Source: Glandiceps talaboti
Lineage: Eukaryota; Hemichordata; Enteropneusta; Spengelidae
Assembly (NCBI RefSeq): GCF_964340395.1
Contig: NC_135551.1
Span: 3,271,963 to 3,335,962, forward strand
Length of the DNA stretch: 64,000 nt
Direction of reading: 5' to 3'
Shown piece by piece: positions 25,160 to 38,270 of this stretch (positions are counted from its first letter, which is position 1; each line of letters opens with the position of its first letter). The position numbers were made by a program, and so were the translations under genes. The notes under the pieces were generated by a model, which was not told where the DNA came from, made no database searches, and saw nothing but the letters and a program-made list of their open reading frames with translations.

Positions 25160-25348
25160 ATCATTGATACAGGTGCACCAATACATAAAGTTTTCAATTT
25201 CATACCCCAAGACAAACAGCCTGTGATGGATGATGACAAAGGTTTGGAATTTAAACGCCAAAGAGAGACAGAAGAGCAAACTAAACACTTGGTTAAGTCA
25301 AGTATTCAAGTGTTACACCATCAAGATAAAGAAGTTGTATCCCAATAG
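25160..25348 (+). other. Possible 3'-terminal coding exon, unrecognised
   Basis: It follows a good polypyrimidine tract and TTTCAG. It is open for 62 codons and ends at TAG (25346-25348). The peptide is hydrophilic and charged (for example KGLEFKRQRETEEQTKHLVK), unlike the noise elsewhere in the window, and could be the C-terminus of a protein with upstream exons outside the readable set. No upstream exon with matching phase was found, and the family is not recognised. The DTGA near its start is not accompanied by the rest of an aspartic-protease domain. Confidence 0.25.
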
Positions 25349-25790
25349 ACAGAACAAGACACCAAAAACATAAAATTGATATTTACTTTTGGTATGGAAG
25401 TGTCACCGCAATGGAATGGACAGAGGGAAGCAAGCTCTAATGGCTACTACAAATTTGGAATCCTACACATCCTAATAGGAAGGATCGTCTATATGATACC
25501 TATGAAGTTGAAGATTAAAAAACCTCTTGAGTTTGATGGAATAGTACTTGTGATGCCAACAAAAAACAAAACCCTAATGCAATGGCTTGAATGAAATGAA
25601 CCAGAAGATTTGGAAACCCTAACTACATGGATGGAATGTGTGCTTCTGGAATTGTAAGATGGTAATGATGATAACCATTTATCAACATAATGAGTAGGAA
25701 AAAGTGGCTATTTGTATATGACAGAATATACAGAAAGCCAAACAATTACAAACTATTCATTATAAATAAAAAGGTCACCAATGTGAAACA
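25349..25790. other. Single-copy DNA downstream of the possible exon
   Basis: An open frame at 25376-25594 (+, 72 codons) is not recognised; it could be 3' UTR or intergenic. An AATAAA occurs at about 25765 just before the next array. Confidence 0.3.
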
Positions 25791-28230
25791 CACACAGTGG
25801 ATAAGTAAAAGGTACATACATAAAAATGCCACTAGTGTGACATGGACACAATGGTGAGGTATATGAAAGAAAAGGGCAACTAGTGTGAAATGTACGCAGT
25901 GGCAAAGTACAAATGAAAAGGGCCACGAGTGTGAAATGTAAGCAGTAGCGAAGTGAAAGGTACTAAAACAGACACCAGTGTGAAACAGGCACTGGAGAGG
26001 TAAAGGACATAAATGAAATAAAAAATGAATAAAAAAATAAAATAAAAAAATAAGAAAAAATATGATGACCTAGTGTGAAACAGACACTGGAGAGGTAAAT
26101 GACATAAATGAAAAAAAAGTAAATAAACCTATAAAAATAAAAAATAAAAAAATGTGACAACCGCAGTGTGAAACAGACCCTGGAGAGGTAACACTCTTAA
26201 AAATATGACAACCAAGTGTGAAACAGACACTAAGAGGTAAATGAGATAAATAAAAAATAAATAAAAAAATAAAATAAAATAAATTTTAAAAAACATGACG
26301 ACCCAGTGTGAAACGGACACTGGAGAGGTAAATGCCATGAATAAAAAAATAAACAAAAGTAAAAAAATATTTTAAAAAAATATGACAACCCCAGTGTCAA
26401 ACACAGACACTGTCGAGGTAAATGACATTAATAAAAAATGTAAATGAAATAAGTTAAAAAATGAAAAAAATAAAAAAATAAAAAAATATGACGACCTAGT
26501 GTCAAACAGACGCTGGAGAGTTAAATGACATAAATAAAAAATAAACAAATATTTTTAAAATGTGACCCCTGTGTTAAACAGACACTGGAAAGGTAAATGG
26601 AATAAATACAAAAATGAAAAAAAACATGAAAAAATAAAAAAATATGACGATCCCCAATGTAAAACAGACACTGGAGAGGAAAATGAGATAATTAAAAAAT
26701 AAATACATAAATTAAAGGAAAAGACATGAAATCATATTTAAAAAAAAATGACAACCCCTCTATCAAACAGACACTGGAGAGGTGTAAATAACATAAATAT
26801 AAAAAAAAATATTACAACCCCCAATGTAAAACAGACACTGGAGAGGTTACGACATCAATAAAAAATAAATAAAAAGATAAAAAAAATAAAAAAATATGAC
26901 GACCCCTGTGTCAGACAGACACTGGAAAGGTAAATGACATAGATAAAAATTAAATAAATAAATAAATAAATACAAAAATGAAAAAAAAATGGGACAACCA
27001 GGTGTCAAACAGACACGAGAGGTAAATGACATAAAGAAAAAAAAAATAAATGAAAAAAAAGGAACAACCAAGTGTCAAACAGACACAAGAGGTAAATGAC
27101 ATAAATAAAAAATAAATAAATGAAAAAAAAGTGACAACCAAGTGTCAAACAGACACTGCAGAGGTAAATGACATAAAGAAAAAAATAAATAAATGAAAAA
27201 AAGGGACAACCAAGTGTCAAACAGACACGAGAGGTAAATGACATAAAGAAAAAAATAAATAAATGAAAAAAAGGGACAACCAAGTGTCAAACAGACACGA
27301 GAGGCAAATGACAAATAAAAAATAAATAAATGAAAAAAAGGGACAACCAAGTGTCAAACAGACACTGCAGAGGTAAATGACAAATAAAAAATAAATAAAT
27401 GAAAAAAAAGAGACAACCAATTGTCAAACAGACACTGCAGAGGTAAATGACATAAAGAAAAAAATAAATAAATGAAAAAAAAGGGACAACCAAGTGTCAA
27501 ACAGACACGAGAGGTAAATGACATAAATAAAAATTAAATAAATGAAAAAAAAGGGACAACCAAGTGTCAAACAGACACTGGAGAGGTAAATGACATAAAT
27601 AAAAATTAAATAAATAAATAAATATATAAATTAAAAAATAAACTAAAAAATGAAAAAATGGGACAACCAGGTGTCAAACAGACACTGGCGAGGTAAATGA
27701 CATAAAGAAAAATAAATAAATAAATGAAAAAAAAGGGACAACCAAGTGTCAAACAGACACGAGAGGTAAATGGCAAATAAAAAATAAATAAATGAAAAAA
27801 AAGTGACAACCAATTGTCAAACAGACACTGCAGAGGTAAATGACAAAGAAAAAAATAAATAAATGAAAAAAAGGGACAACCAAGTGTCAAACAGACACTG
27901 GAGAGGTAAATGACATAAATAAAAATAAAATAATTAAATGAAAAAAAAGGGACAACCAAGTGTCAAACAGACACGAGAGGTAAATGACATAAATAAAAAA
28001 TAAATAAATGAATGAAAAAGTGACAACCAATTGTCAAACAGACACTGCAGAGGTAAATGACATAAAGAAAAAAATAAATAAATGAAAAAAAGGGACAACC
28101 AAGTGTCAAACAGACACGAGAGGTAAATGACAAATAAAAAATAAATAAATGAAAAAAAAGGGACAACCAATTGTCAAACAGACACTGCACAGGTAAATGA
28201 CAAAGAAAAAAATAAATAAATGAAAAAAAA

Positions 28231-29640
28231 GGGATAACCAAGTGTCAAACAGACACGAGAGGTAAATGACATAAATAAAAATTAAATAAATGAAAAAAAG
28301 GGACAACCAAGTGTCAAACAGACACTGGAGAGGTAAATGACATAAATAAAAATTAAATAAATAAATAAATATATAAATTAAAAAATGAATTAAAAAAATA
28401 AACTAAAAAATGAAAAAAAATGGGACAACCAGGTGTCAAACAGACACTGGCGAGGTAAATGACAAAGAAAAATGAATAAATAAATGAAAAAAAAAGGGAC
28501 AACCAAGTGTCAAACAGACACGAGAGGTAAATGACATAAATAAAAAATAAATAAATGAAAAAAAAGGGACAACCAAGTGTCAAACAGACACGAGAGGTAA
28601 ATGACATAAATAAAAAATAAATAAATGAAAAAAAAGGGACAACCAAGTGTCAAACAGACACTGGAGAGGTAAATGACATAAATAAAAATTAAATAAATAA
28701 ATAAATATTATAATATAAATTAAAAAATGAATTAAAAAAATAAACTAAAAAATGAAAAAAAAAATGGGACAACCAGGTGTCAAACAAACACTGGCGAGGT
28801 AAATGACATAAAGAAAAATAAATAAATAAATGAAAAAAAAGGGACAACCAAGTGTCAAACAGACACTGGAGAGGTAAATGACATAAATAAAAAATAAATA
28901 AATGAAAAAAAAAGGGACAACCAAGTGTCAAACAGACACTGGAGAGGTAAATGACATAAATGAAAATTAAATAAATAAATATATACTAGTAAATTAAAAA
29001 ATAAATTAATAAAATAAACTAAAAAATGAAAAAAAATGGGACAACCAGGTGTCAAACAGACACTGGCGAGGTAAATGACATTAAAAAAAATAAAAAAAAT
29101 AATTGAAAAAAAATGGGACAACCAAGTGTTAAACAGACACGAGAGGTAAATGACATGAGAAATATGAGGCCCTCAGTGTGAAACAGACACTGGTGAGGTA
29201 AAGGACACGAGAAATATGAGGCCCCCAGTGTGAAACAGACACTGGAAAGGTAATGGACACGAGAAATATGAGGCCCCCAGTGTGAAACAGACACTGGAGA
29301 GGGAAAGGACACAAAAAATATGAGGCCCTCAGTGTGAAACAGACACTGGAAAGGTAATGGACATGAGAAACATGAGGCCCCCAGTGAGAAACAGACACTG
29401 GTGAGGTAAAGGACACAAAAAATATGAGGGCCCAGTGTGAAACAGACACTGGAAAGGTAATGGACATGAGAAATATGAGCCCCCAGTGTGAAACAGACAC
29501 TGGAAAGGTAATAGACACGAGAAATATGAGGCCCCCAGTGTGAAACAGACACTGGAAAGGTAATGGACACGAGAAATATGAGCCCCCAGTGTGAAACAGA
29601 CACTGGTGAGGTAAAGGACAAAGAAAAAAATAAATAAATG
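28231..29640. repeat. 1.4 kb higher-order repeat, copy 1
   Basis: This run of A-rich units followed by 52 bp units is repeated in the same order at 29647-31050. The offset is about 1412-1416 bp, measured from GGGATAACCAAGTGTCAAAC (28231 and 29648) and CAACCAAGTGTTAAACAGAC (29120 and 30535). Confidence 0.85.
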
Positions 29641-31050
29641 AAAAAAAGGGATAACCAAGTGTCAAACAGACACGAGAGGTAAATGACATAAATAAAAATT
29701 AAATAAATGAAAAAAAGGGACAACCAAGTGTCAAACAGACACTGGAGAGGTAAATGACATAAATAAAAATTAAATAAATAAATAAATATATAAATTAAAA
29801 AATGAATTAAAAAAATAAACTAAAAAATGAAAAAAAATGGGACAACCAGGTGTCAAACAGACACTGGCGAGGTAAATGACAAAGAAAAATGAATAAATAA
29901 ATGAAAAAAAAGGGACAAACAAGTGTCAAACAGACACGAGAGGTAAATGACATAAATAAAAAATAAATAAATGAAAAAAAAGGGACAACCAAGTGTCAAA
30001 CAGACACGAGAGGTAAATGACATAAATAAAAAATAAATAAATGAAAAAAAAGGGACAACCAAGTGTCAAACAGACACTGGAGAGGTAAATGACATAAATA
30101 AAAATTAAATAAATAAATAAATATTATAATATAAATTAAAAAATGAATTAAAAAAATAAACTAAAAAATGAAAAAAAAATGGGACAACCAGGTGTCAAAC
30201 AAACACTGGCGAGGTAAATGACATAAAGAAAAATAAATAAATAAATGAAAAAAAAGGGACAACCAAGTGTCAAACAGACACTGGAGAGGTAAATGACATA
30301 AATAAAAAATAAATAAATGAAAAAAAAAGGGACAACCAAGTGTCAAACAGACACTGGAGAGGTAAATGACATAAATGAAAATTAAATAAATAAATATATA
30401 CTAGTAAATTAAAAAATAAATTAATAAAATAAACTAAAAAATGAAAAAAAATGGGACAACCAGGTGTCAAACAGACACTGGCGAGGTAAATGACATTAAA
30501 AAAAATAAAACAAATAATTGAAAAAAAATGGGACAACCAAGTGTTAAACAGACACGAGAGGTAAATGACATGAGAAATATGAGGCCCTCAGTGTGAAACA
30601 GACACTGGTGAGGTAAAGGACACGAGAAATATGAGGCCCCAAGTGTGAAACAGACACTGGAAAGGTAATGGACACGAGAAATATGAGGCCCCCAGTGTGA
30701 AACAGACACTGGAGAGGGAAAGGACACAAAAAATATGAGGCCCTCAGTGTGAAACAGACACTGGAAAGGTAATGGACATGAGAAACATGAGGCCCCCAGT
30801 GAGAAACAGACACTGGTGAGGTAAAGGACACAAAAAATATGAGGGCCCAGTGTGAAACAGACACTGGAAAGGTAATGGACACGAGAAATATGAGGCCCCC
30901 AGTGTGAAACAGACACTGGAAAGGTACAGGACACGAGAAATATGAGGGCCCAGTGTGAAACAGACACTGGAAAGGTAATGGACACGAGAAATATGAGGCC
31001 CCCAGTGTGAAACAAACACTGGTGAGGCAATTAATGGACAGGAGAAATAT
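29641..31050. repeat. 1.4 kb higher-order repeat, copy 2
   Basis: Second copy of the mixed block. Rare changes such as CAAACAAACACTGGCGAGG and AGTGTTAAACAGACACGAG are shared with copy 1, so the duplication is recent and involved tens of units at once. Confidence 0.85.
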
Positions 31051-32462
31051 GAGGCCCCAGTGTGAAACAGACACTGGAAAGGTAATGGACACGAGAAATA
31101 TGGGGCCCTCAGTGTGAAACAGACACTGGAGAGGTAAATGACATAAATAAAAAATAAATAGATAAAAAAAAATTAAACAAATAGGACAACCAAGTGTCAA
31201 ACACACTGGAGAGGTTACGACATAAATAAAAAAAATTATTAAAAAAATGGGACAACCAAGTGTCAAACAGACATGAGAGAGGTACAGGACATTAGAAATA
31301 TGAGGCCCTCAGTGTGAAACAGACACTGGAGAGGGAAAGGACTCGAGAAATATGAGGCCCCCAGTGTGAAACAGACACTGGAAAGGTAATGGACACGAGA
31401 AATATGAGGCCCTCAGTGTGAAACAGACACTGGAAAGGTAATGGACACAAAAAATATGAGGGCCCAGTGTGAAACAGACACTGGAAAGGTAATGGACACA
31501 AAAAATATGAGGGCCCAGTGTGAAACAGACACTGGAAAGGTAATGGACACAAAAAATATGAGGGCCCAGTGTGAAACAGACACTGGAAAGGTAATGGACA
31601 CGAGAAATATGAGGCCCCCAGTGTGAAACAGACACTGGAAAGGTAATGGACACGAGAAATATGAGGCCCTCAGTGTGAAACAGACACTGGAGAGGGAAAG
31701 GACAAAAGAAATATGAGGCCCCCAGTGTGAAACAGACACTGGTGAGGTAATGGACACGAGAAATATGAGGCCCCCAGTGTGAAACAGACACTGGAAAGGT
31801 AATGGACACGAGAAATATGAGGCCCTCAGTGTGAAACATTCACTGGTGAGGCAAATAATGGACAGGAGAAATATGGGGCCCTTAGTGTGAAACAGACACT
31901 GGAGAGGGAAAGGACACAAAAAATATGAGCCCCAGTGTGAAACAGACACTGGAAAGGTAATGGACACGAGAAATATGAGGCCCTCAGTGTGAAACAAACA
32001 CTGGTGAGGCAATTAATGGACACGAGAAATATGAGGCCCTCAGTGTGAAACAGACACTGGAAAGGTAATGGACACGAGAAATATGAGGCCCTCAGTGTGA
32101 AACAAACACTGGAGAGGGAAAGGACACAAAAAATATGAGGCCCAGTGTGAAACAGACACTGGAAAGGTAAAGGACACGAGAAATATGAGCCCCCAGTGTG
32201 AAACAGACACTGGAAAGGTAATGGACACGAGAAATATGAGGCCCCCAGTGTGAAACATACACTGGAAAGGTAATGGACACAAGAAATATGGGGCCCTCAG
32301 TGTGAAACAGACACTGGAGAGGGAAAGGACATGAGAAATATGAGGCCCACTGTGTGAACCAGACACTGGAAAGGTAATGGACACGAGAAATATGAGGCCC
32401 CAGTGAGAAACAGACACTTGAAAGACAATGGAGAGGTAAAGGACATGAAAGTAAAGAGACAA

Positions 32463-33239
32463 TTAGAAAGTGAGCCAGCAGTGTGAAACTAATATAGTGG
32501 CTGAGTAAACTGAAATTTAAACAAAAACTGAAATAAAGAAAAACTGAGATCACTTGTGTGAAACAGTTGCAGTTGTGAAGAAAGAATTACTCGGAAAAAG
32601 GACATCCCCTAGAATACAACAAAGGATGCCATGTCTACTCTGATGATGTTGTTAATTTATGACATTTAAAGTACTTTACATGTACCAGACTGTTGTCATA
32701 GCTACAGAAGACATATCTTGGTATTGAAGTTCACCTAGTCAGTTGTAATTCACTGGCTAGAAATTAAAGACTGGGCTGGAGATTGGATTGATATCCATAA
32801 AGTCGTGATAGTCAGATGGTCATTAGGCAAGAAGTATTACAGGCTTTGGTCATTGGCTGCCAAGTAAATCTCATCAGCTATTAGCTATCAAAGCTAAAAT
32901 ACTGATCATTTACATGCATGCTTCTCTGATGGCTATCATCGTGTATAGTTTGTAAACTAATCAAACATGTGGTGTTAATTGGTTGCAAACTCTTAAAACC
33001 AACCTACTTGTTGGTTCACAGAAATCTTCAGTGATTTCTTTATCTGTTCTAAATATACCTTCCTGCTATATACTTGCCTGTTCTTGCAAACATAATGCAA
33101 GCCACTATGCAAGCTATTTGCCATCAGTCACATGACTGTTATGGACTAGCGGTGGACAGATGCGTAAGCGCGGCAAATCTGGTAAACTGAAGACTTATAA
33201 TGAAGCTAAGTTTGATTTGTGTAAACCCATATAAATCTG
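32463..33239. other. Single-copy DNA, no gene recognised
   Basis: No open frame over 60 codons. Near 33160-33235 a short basic frame begins ATGCGTAAGCGCGGC in a CpG-containing context, about 24 codons before a stop; it is too short to call a gene. It precedes the exon-like modules and could be a leader exon region. Confidence 0.3.
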
Positions 33240-33957
33240 TTTTTTCCTTTTTCCCGACTCGGGTAACAAAGTGGACTCAATATTGAAGATGGACTCTCTA
33301 TGGAAGTAAGTGTAAAGAAAAAGATCAAAGTAAGTACCTAATATTGCTGTTCATCAGTTTATTTGATAATTATTGCCGCTGTAATCCTTATGCATTATCA
33401 CAGCAATTGAAGAAGACAGTTATTAGAAGATGAGATATGCAAGTTTTAAATCTTGGAGTCATTATAAATTTTAAGTCTTTGTCAGTCGTGAAGAAATAGT
33501 TTTGAAATTGATATTTTATTAAGGCTTGTATAGAGGGTAGATCAAGGTTAATGGACCAAAATAAGTCGTATATTTACGTAAAAACACCCTTATTGGATCA
33601 CCATACATGTAAATCCTGGTTGTAAATCTGTATAGCTTTTCTCTACTCAGGTAACACAAGTGACTCACCATTGAAGAAGACGATACTGAAGAAACTTTAT
33701 GGAAGAAAAAGAATATGAGAGGTATGTATCTATATATTTCTATTCAGTTTATTTGATAATGTTTTAATTTCTTTTCAGATCATACCCAGGAATGTGTATC
33801 GGTATTCCTAGAATTGATGAAGAAAGCTTATAAAGAATGTTGTTAAAAAAAGAGAAGTAAGTTTCTTATTTTGAAATCTGGATGTTTTTATCAGTCGTGA
33901 ATATATGTTTTATCACTGTTTAGTTACCCAGGTTGTCTGTAGGGAAATGTAGATAAT

Positions 33958-34562
33958 ATCCAATTTCTTTCAAACCTGGCCTAAAGGTGCCATGTCAGAT
34001 TGGACATATGCAAAGTTGACAGAACAGCCTCAACTGATCGATTATGAAAATTAAACCCTTTCCATCATATCACAAACACTTTTTAGTATTTTTATTTATT
34101 GTCACTAATTTATTTTAAATTATGTCATATTCAGTCACATGGAAGTAATGTATTTAGGGGTATTGTATCTTATATCAAGTCTCTCTTGGTTTTAGCCTGA
34201 ACAGGCAGGCAGAACGGTTTGCAACTGGTGACCACTACTTGATCTCTAAAACCCATTAGTAGTAAATTCTGTCCTGGTCAAATGTGTCAGTGATTGTCAC
34301 TTATTTGTAAACTGGATTTTCTTTTGGTATTCACTTCATTAAGTCTCATATCTAAATACGTAGGATTAACTCATATGACCAGAATTGAAGAGGAATGCTA
34401 AAGAAGAAAGTTATCAAACAAGAAGAAGACTTAAGTAAAGTTTTGTAATTTTTGCAATATCTTCAAAGTTTGTTTTAATTACCCAGATCCTTGATCTTTA
34501 TATTTCAAGTCAAATAGCCAAAATGTTCAAAGTGTGGATGTATAACTCTGACATCCATGGGC
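33958..34562. repeat. Direct duplication in the exon-module region, copy 1
   Basis: Starts at TTTCTTTCAAACCTGGCCTA and runs to the GACATCCATGGG region. The same order of sequence is at 35222-35862, with small indels. It includes the exon-like AACTCATATGACCAGAATTG segment. Confidence 0.85.
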
Positions 34563-35152
34563 CACTTTCAACCAAAACCCTTCTATATACTTATGAATCA
34601 CTTATTACAATCACAAAGCCTCAGAAGCAACTTGTCATTCACAACTTGGATATGTCCAACTGAGTAAAAGTGTTTTGCACAGAACATGACCACCTCATTA
34701 CAAGGTATAGACTGAAGAATACCAGGTGAGATGTTAGGCGTGAATATAACAAAACACGTTAAAATTCCAGTTCAGATTTCACATTTGTAAATTGTATATT
34801 ATTTGTAACTAGGATTTGTGATTTTGAAATTTTGCTCAGTTCACTAATAATGTTTTTCCTTGTTTTCAGATTATACCTAAGAGGAACTTGTATGACAGGA
34901 ATTGAAGAAGGAAGAGGAAAGAAAACAGTTATTAGAAGATAAGAAAAGCAAGTTTCAAATTTTGGAGTATATTCAAATTTTATACTTTAGATTGGTTTCC
35001 CAAAATGTTCTCTATGCTTATGTGAATACACCATTTTTTATCACTACACAATAAATAAATACTGGTATTAGGAATTATTCATTAAGGTGTCATTAGTCCC
35101 CCATAGGTGGACTATACCAGGCTCAATCCATCCATCCATCCATGTGTTCATC

Positions 35153-35162
35153 TGTATGTATG

Positions 35163-35193
<31 letters not shown>

Positions 35194-35195
35194 TA
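35153..35195. repeat. (GTAT)n microsatellite
   Basis: About nine GTAT/TGTA tetranucleotides, preceded by (CCAT)n near 35130-35143. Confidence 0.95.
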
Positions 35196-35221
35196 CATGT
35201 ACATCATTTCTCAGACATGCA

Positions 35222-35862
35222 ATATCTGATTTCTTTCAAACCTGGCCTAAAGGTGCCATGTCAGATTGGACATATGCAAAGTTGACAGAACAGCCTCAAC
35301 TGATCGATTATGAAAATTCAACCATTTCCAGCATATCACAAACACTTTTGTAGTATTTTTATTTATTGTCACTAATTTATTTTAAATCATACATGTCATT
35401 CAGTCACATGGAAGTAATGTATTTAGGGGTATTGTATCTTATATCAAGTCTCTCTTGGTTTTAGCCTGAACAGGCAGGCAGAACGGTTTGCAACTGGTGA
35501 CCACTACTTCATCTGGAAAACCTCATTGGTAGTAAATTCTGTCCTGGTCAAATGTGTCCGTGATTGTCACTTATTTGTAAATTGGATTTTCTTTTGGTAT
35601 TCACTTTATTAATAATGTTATCATTGTTCTCAGATCTTACCAAGGAATAACTCATATGACCAGAATTGAAGAGCAATGCTAAATAAAAGAAGAAAGTTAT
35701 CAAACAAGAAGAAGAAGACGTAAGTAAGTTTCTAATTTTTGCAATATCTTCAAAGTTTGTTTTAATAACCCAGAGCCTTGATCTGTACTGCTATGTTTCA
35801 AGTCAAATAGTCAAAATGTTCAGTCTGAATGTACACCTCAGACATCCAGGGGAGTGACACAA
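35222..35862. repeat. Direct duplication in the exon-module region, copy 2
   Basis: Partner of 33958-34562, offset about 1265-1300 bp. Copy 2 keeps the better acceptor (TTGTTCTCAG at 35624-35633) and donor (GTAAGTAAG at 35720), whereas copy 1 has a weak acceptor (TACGTAG). Copy 2 may therefore be the less decayed version. Confidence 0.85.
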
Positions 35863-36300
35863 ACCTGACACACAGTAGTCCACATATGCATGTATTAAAG
35901 TATGTTTCATATTCTCTGTGATATGTGAGGGGTGGCAGCCAATGTTTTGTTGTTGAAATCAGAATATGAATAAATAATTTGACATGATAGGGGGTTTGTT
36001 TTTGACATAGACTTATTGATAAGATTTTGCCCTGTTATTAGACCATGCCCATAGCACCTAGAATATGTATTACCAGCATTTATTACTTCAAAGCTGTCAA
36101 TCTGAATCCTTTTCACAATGTGTAAAACTCTTATTGTAGATTTTCATGTTGTTCTTAATAATTTCACAAGCTTTAAGTGAATGAATATTGAATTTTGTCA
36201 ATGATTTTTCAATTGCAGGAATTGATTAATACAGCCCATGAGTTCTTCAAATGCTCTGCATTAAAGAGTGTGCTCAATTTGAATGAGAACTTACTCATAG

Positions 36301-38270
36301 ACATTTGATGCATCACAAGAAAACATGTCGCTGTTTATCACAGAGTTAAAGATGTATGAGAGGAAGAAGTCTACCACTTAGTTCAAGGTTGGTGTAATGA
36401 AGTCAGTGGTGCAGGGAAGAGTGAACATGACTTTGACCTTCATATTCAAGATCAGCTAGTTAATTTACTTCATACAGTCCATGTATTGCACAGACTTAAA
36501 GTGTAGCTGTATACTGCAGTCATACTTTTTGAGAAGAGCTTAAAATTTCTTTTTTAAAAACTGACCTTTGTCCTTGAGTTTCATGATATTATGAACTGAG
36601 CAGATATACTTATAGGACCAACATGTTTGACACCAATTCATTGTGTGAGTGCAATAGGGGCATGTATGATATTATACACATGTTGACTGATCGCAAGGAC
36701 AACATATGTTTGTTTCTTTGAAGGACTGTGGGTCACCCCAACACAGTCTGTATTGGGGTGACACACAGTCCTGAGGGAATCTGACGTACATGTATGATGG
36801 TACACAAGCACGATCAGTCAACATGTGTTTTGTAACACACTTACTACATTCTCACTCTCTCAGCACATTCACTAAGTCTGTTCAGTATGGTAAACACATG
36901 ACGACAAGACAGAAAACAACACAGGAATACGAAAAACTGAACTTCTTTAATAATTACCAAATGTGTTCATTCTGAATTTGTAAAAACAATGAAATTTCTA
37001 TGCTTGTGTGACTCCTGGAGCCAACAGAAGACGCCATGCTTGTTTGTTTTGAAAACAGAACATGTACACATGCACGTATGACATCATCAGTCAACAGTTA
37101 CTAGCACTGTTGCCCAGATAGGCAACAGCACTAGACATACTAGAACTGTTGACCAGTAAACATCATTTGCAGTCCACAGCACAAAAACTCTACATACCAT
37201 GTGACCATGTAATGACGAATCATAACACAAAAAATGTAGTAGGTGAGTTACAAATGAGCTTATTGCACTTTTGTGATGAATGAACAGCACATTATCACAG
37301 TTAATTGTGGGGCTATGTCTTTGAACATGTTGGAATACTTGTTTTTTATCATAAATAATTTTGAGGCTCATTGCATGTTGTAATGTAGCCTTGGTTGTGT
37401 GTATGTTTGATCAACTTTTGATTTAAACACTACTGGACCAATTGTCATGGTATTTGACAATAGTTTCATGGGTTAACTTGTCCACTTAAACAATTATTGA
37501 CTCAAATACATATTGAAAGATTCTGTCTCTAAAATCACAAGACTAGTTGGTTTATTACGTTAGGTAGTGGTAATACTTTGGGCTAATGATAAATCTAGAA
37601 TTATTCACTGCGAAATGATCAGATACCTCATATTTGATCCTCTTTCTAAATAACTAGTACACAAAACAAATACCATACTGGGAGAAAGAGGATTAAATTC
37701 ATTGGAAAATTGTCATTTTTGATTGAATTGTTATAAGGACTTTACAACCAGCTGATTAGGATAGAGAAGCTGGTGGAGAACCATTAACATTACAAAAAAT
37801 GTTTGAAATTTAAGTAAACCAATACAAATCATTGTATTGAAAATGATAGACTTGGTTGCTGCTGTCTTAATTTGTGCAAGCTTTAAATCACCACTTGTAA
37901 CACTAAACCTTAATTCTATAGTTTACTGTAATCTTAACTTAACCTATAACCCTAAAACTATAACCCTACCCTAACACTAACACTAACACTAACACTAACA
38001 TTAATCCCAACTAATATTTAACAACAGTAACGCTAACTATCGAGGTGATTCTTTAAGTTTGCACAAATAAACAAGGCAACCAATCTACCGTTTCTAATAT
38101 ATTTGATTTTGGGATTTATTTGTATATCAACAACAATTTGGGGAGGCGATCACACAGGTTGTATGTTTGTTTATCCTTCATATCACAACTGTGTTCATTT
38201 CACAGGTTGTGTGTATGTTCCATTTTATTCAACTATACATGCCCTCTGTATTACCACTCCTTTTCCTCGC
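36301..38270. other. AT-rich stretch without a recognised gene
   Basis: Contains the foldback at 36676-36828, telomere-like CCCTAA/CTAACA runs at about 37935-38005 (ACCCTA, then ACACTA repeats), and short open frames (36790-36975 +, 37087-37371 -) with no recognisable content. Confidence 0.35.
36676..36828. repeat. Nested inverted repeat (foldback element)
   Basis: Outer arms 36676-36693 (ACACATGTTGACTGATCG) and 36811-36828 are perfectly complementary. Inner arms 36722-36740 (AGGACTGTGGGTCACCCCA) and 36754-36772 pair at 18 of 19 positions. CATGTATGAT lies near both outer arms. This is the structure of a small foldback MITE. Confidence 0.8.

Larger units (their letters stand above)
25791..32462. 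repeat. Compound minisatellite, about 70 bp and 52 bp units
   Basis: All units share GTGTNAAACAGACACTGG followed by GAGGTAAATGACA or GGTAATGGACA. From about 26.0 to 29.13 kb and again from 29.62 to 30.56 kb the spacer is A-rich (AAATAAATAAATGAAAAAAA), giving a unit of about 70 bp. At 29.15-29.6, 30.56-31.14 and 31.27-32.45 kb the spacer is GAGAAATATGAGGCCCCCA, giving 52 bp. Units before 26.6 kb are diverged. Long - strand frames rich in Phe and Leu are produced by the A-rich spacers and the period and are not genes. Confidence 0.95.
33240..36300 (+). ncRNA. Array of exon-like modules, possible non-coding transcript or decayed gene
   Basis: Several short segments with strong splice signals share related sequence. 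They are 33651-33721 (CTCTACTCAG before, GAG/GTATGT after), 33779-33856 (CTTTTCAG; GAGAA/GTAAGT), 34364 to about 34432, 34870 to about 34947 (TTTTCAG; GCAAGT), 35634-35719 (TTCTCAG; GTAAGTAAG) and one starting at 36219 after TTGCAG. A weaker version lies at 33270-33349 with a following segment at 33409. Shared words are AGAATTGAAGA, CAGTTATTAGAAGAT and ACTCATATGACCAGAATTGA. All are purine-rich with stops in every useful frame, so they look like UTR-type or lncRNA exons or remnants of a duplicated coding exon. Polarity is + from the splice signals. Confidence 0.4.

Noticed and set aside
25160-25200. DTGA motif suggesting a retroviral-type aspartic protease
   Set aside because: Only the four residues match. 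The flap and the second hydrophobic-glycine motif are absent, and the following peptide is highly charged.
26950-32553. Many overlapping - strand frames rich in Phe, Leu and Cys that look like membrane proteins
   Set aside because: They come from A-rich spacers of the 70/52 bp minisatellite read in reverse. The same motifs recur in all frames, and there is no gene structure.
33160-33235. Short basic frame starting ATGCGTAAGCGCGGC, reminiscent of a histone-like start
   Set aside because: Only about 24 codons, no downstream histone-fold sequence and no clear donor. Chance is the simpler reading.
37920-38010. Telomere-like CCCTAA / CTAACA run
   Set aside because: Degenerate, short and internal, consistent with chance or an old microsatellite rather than a telomere or a fusion point. 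The TTAGGG run at about 4769 is only about 2.5 units.
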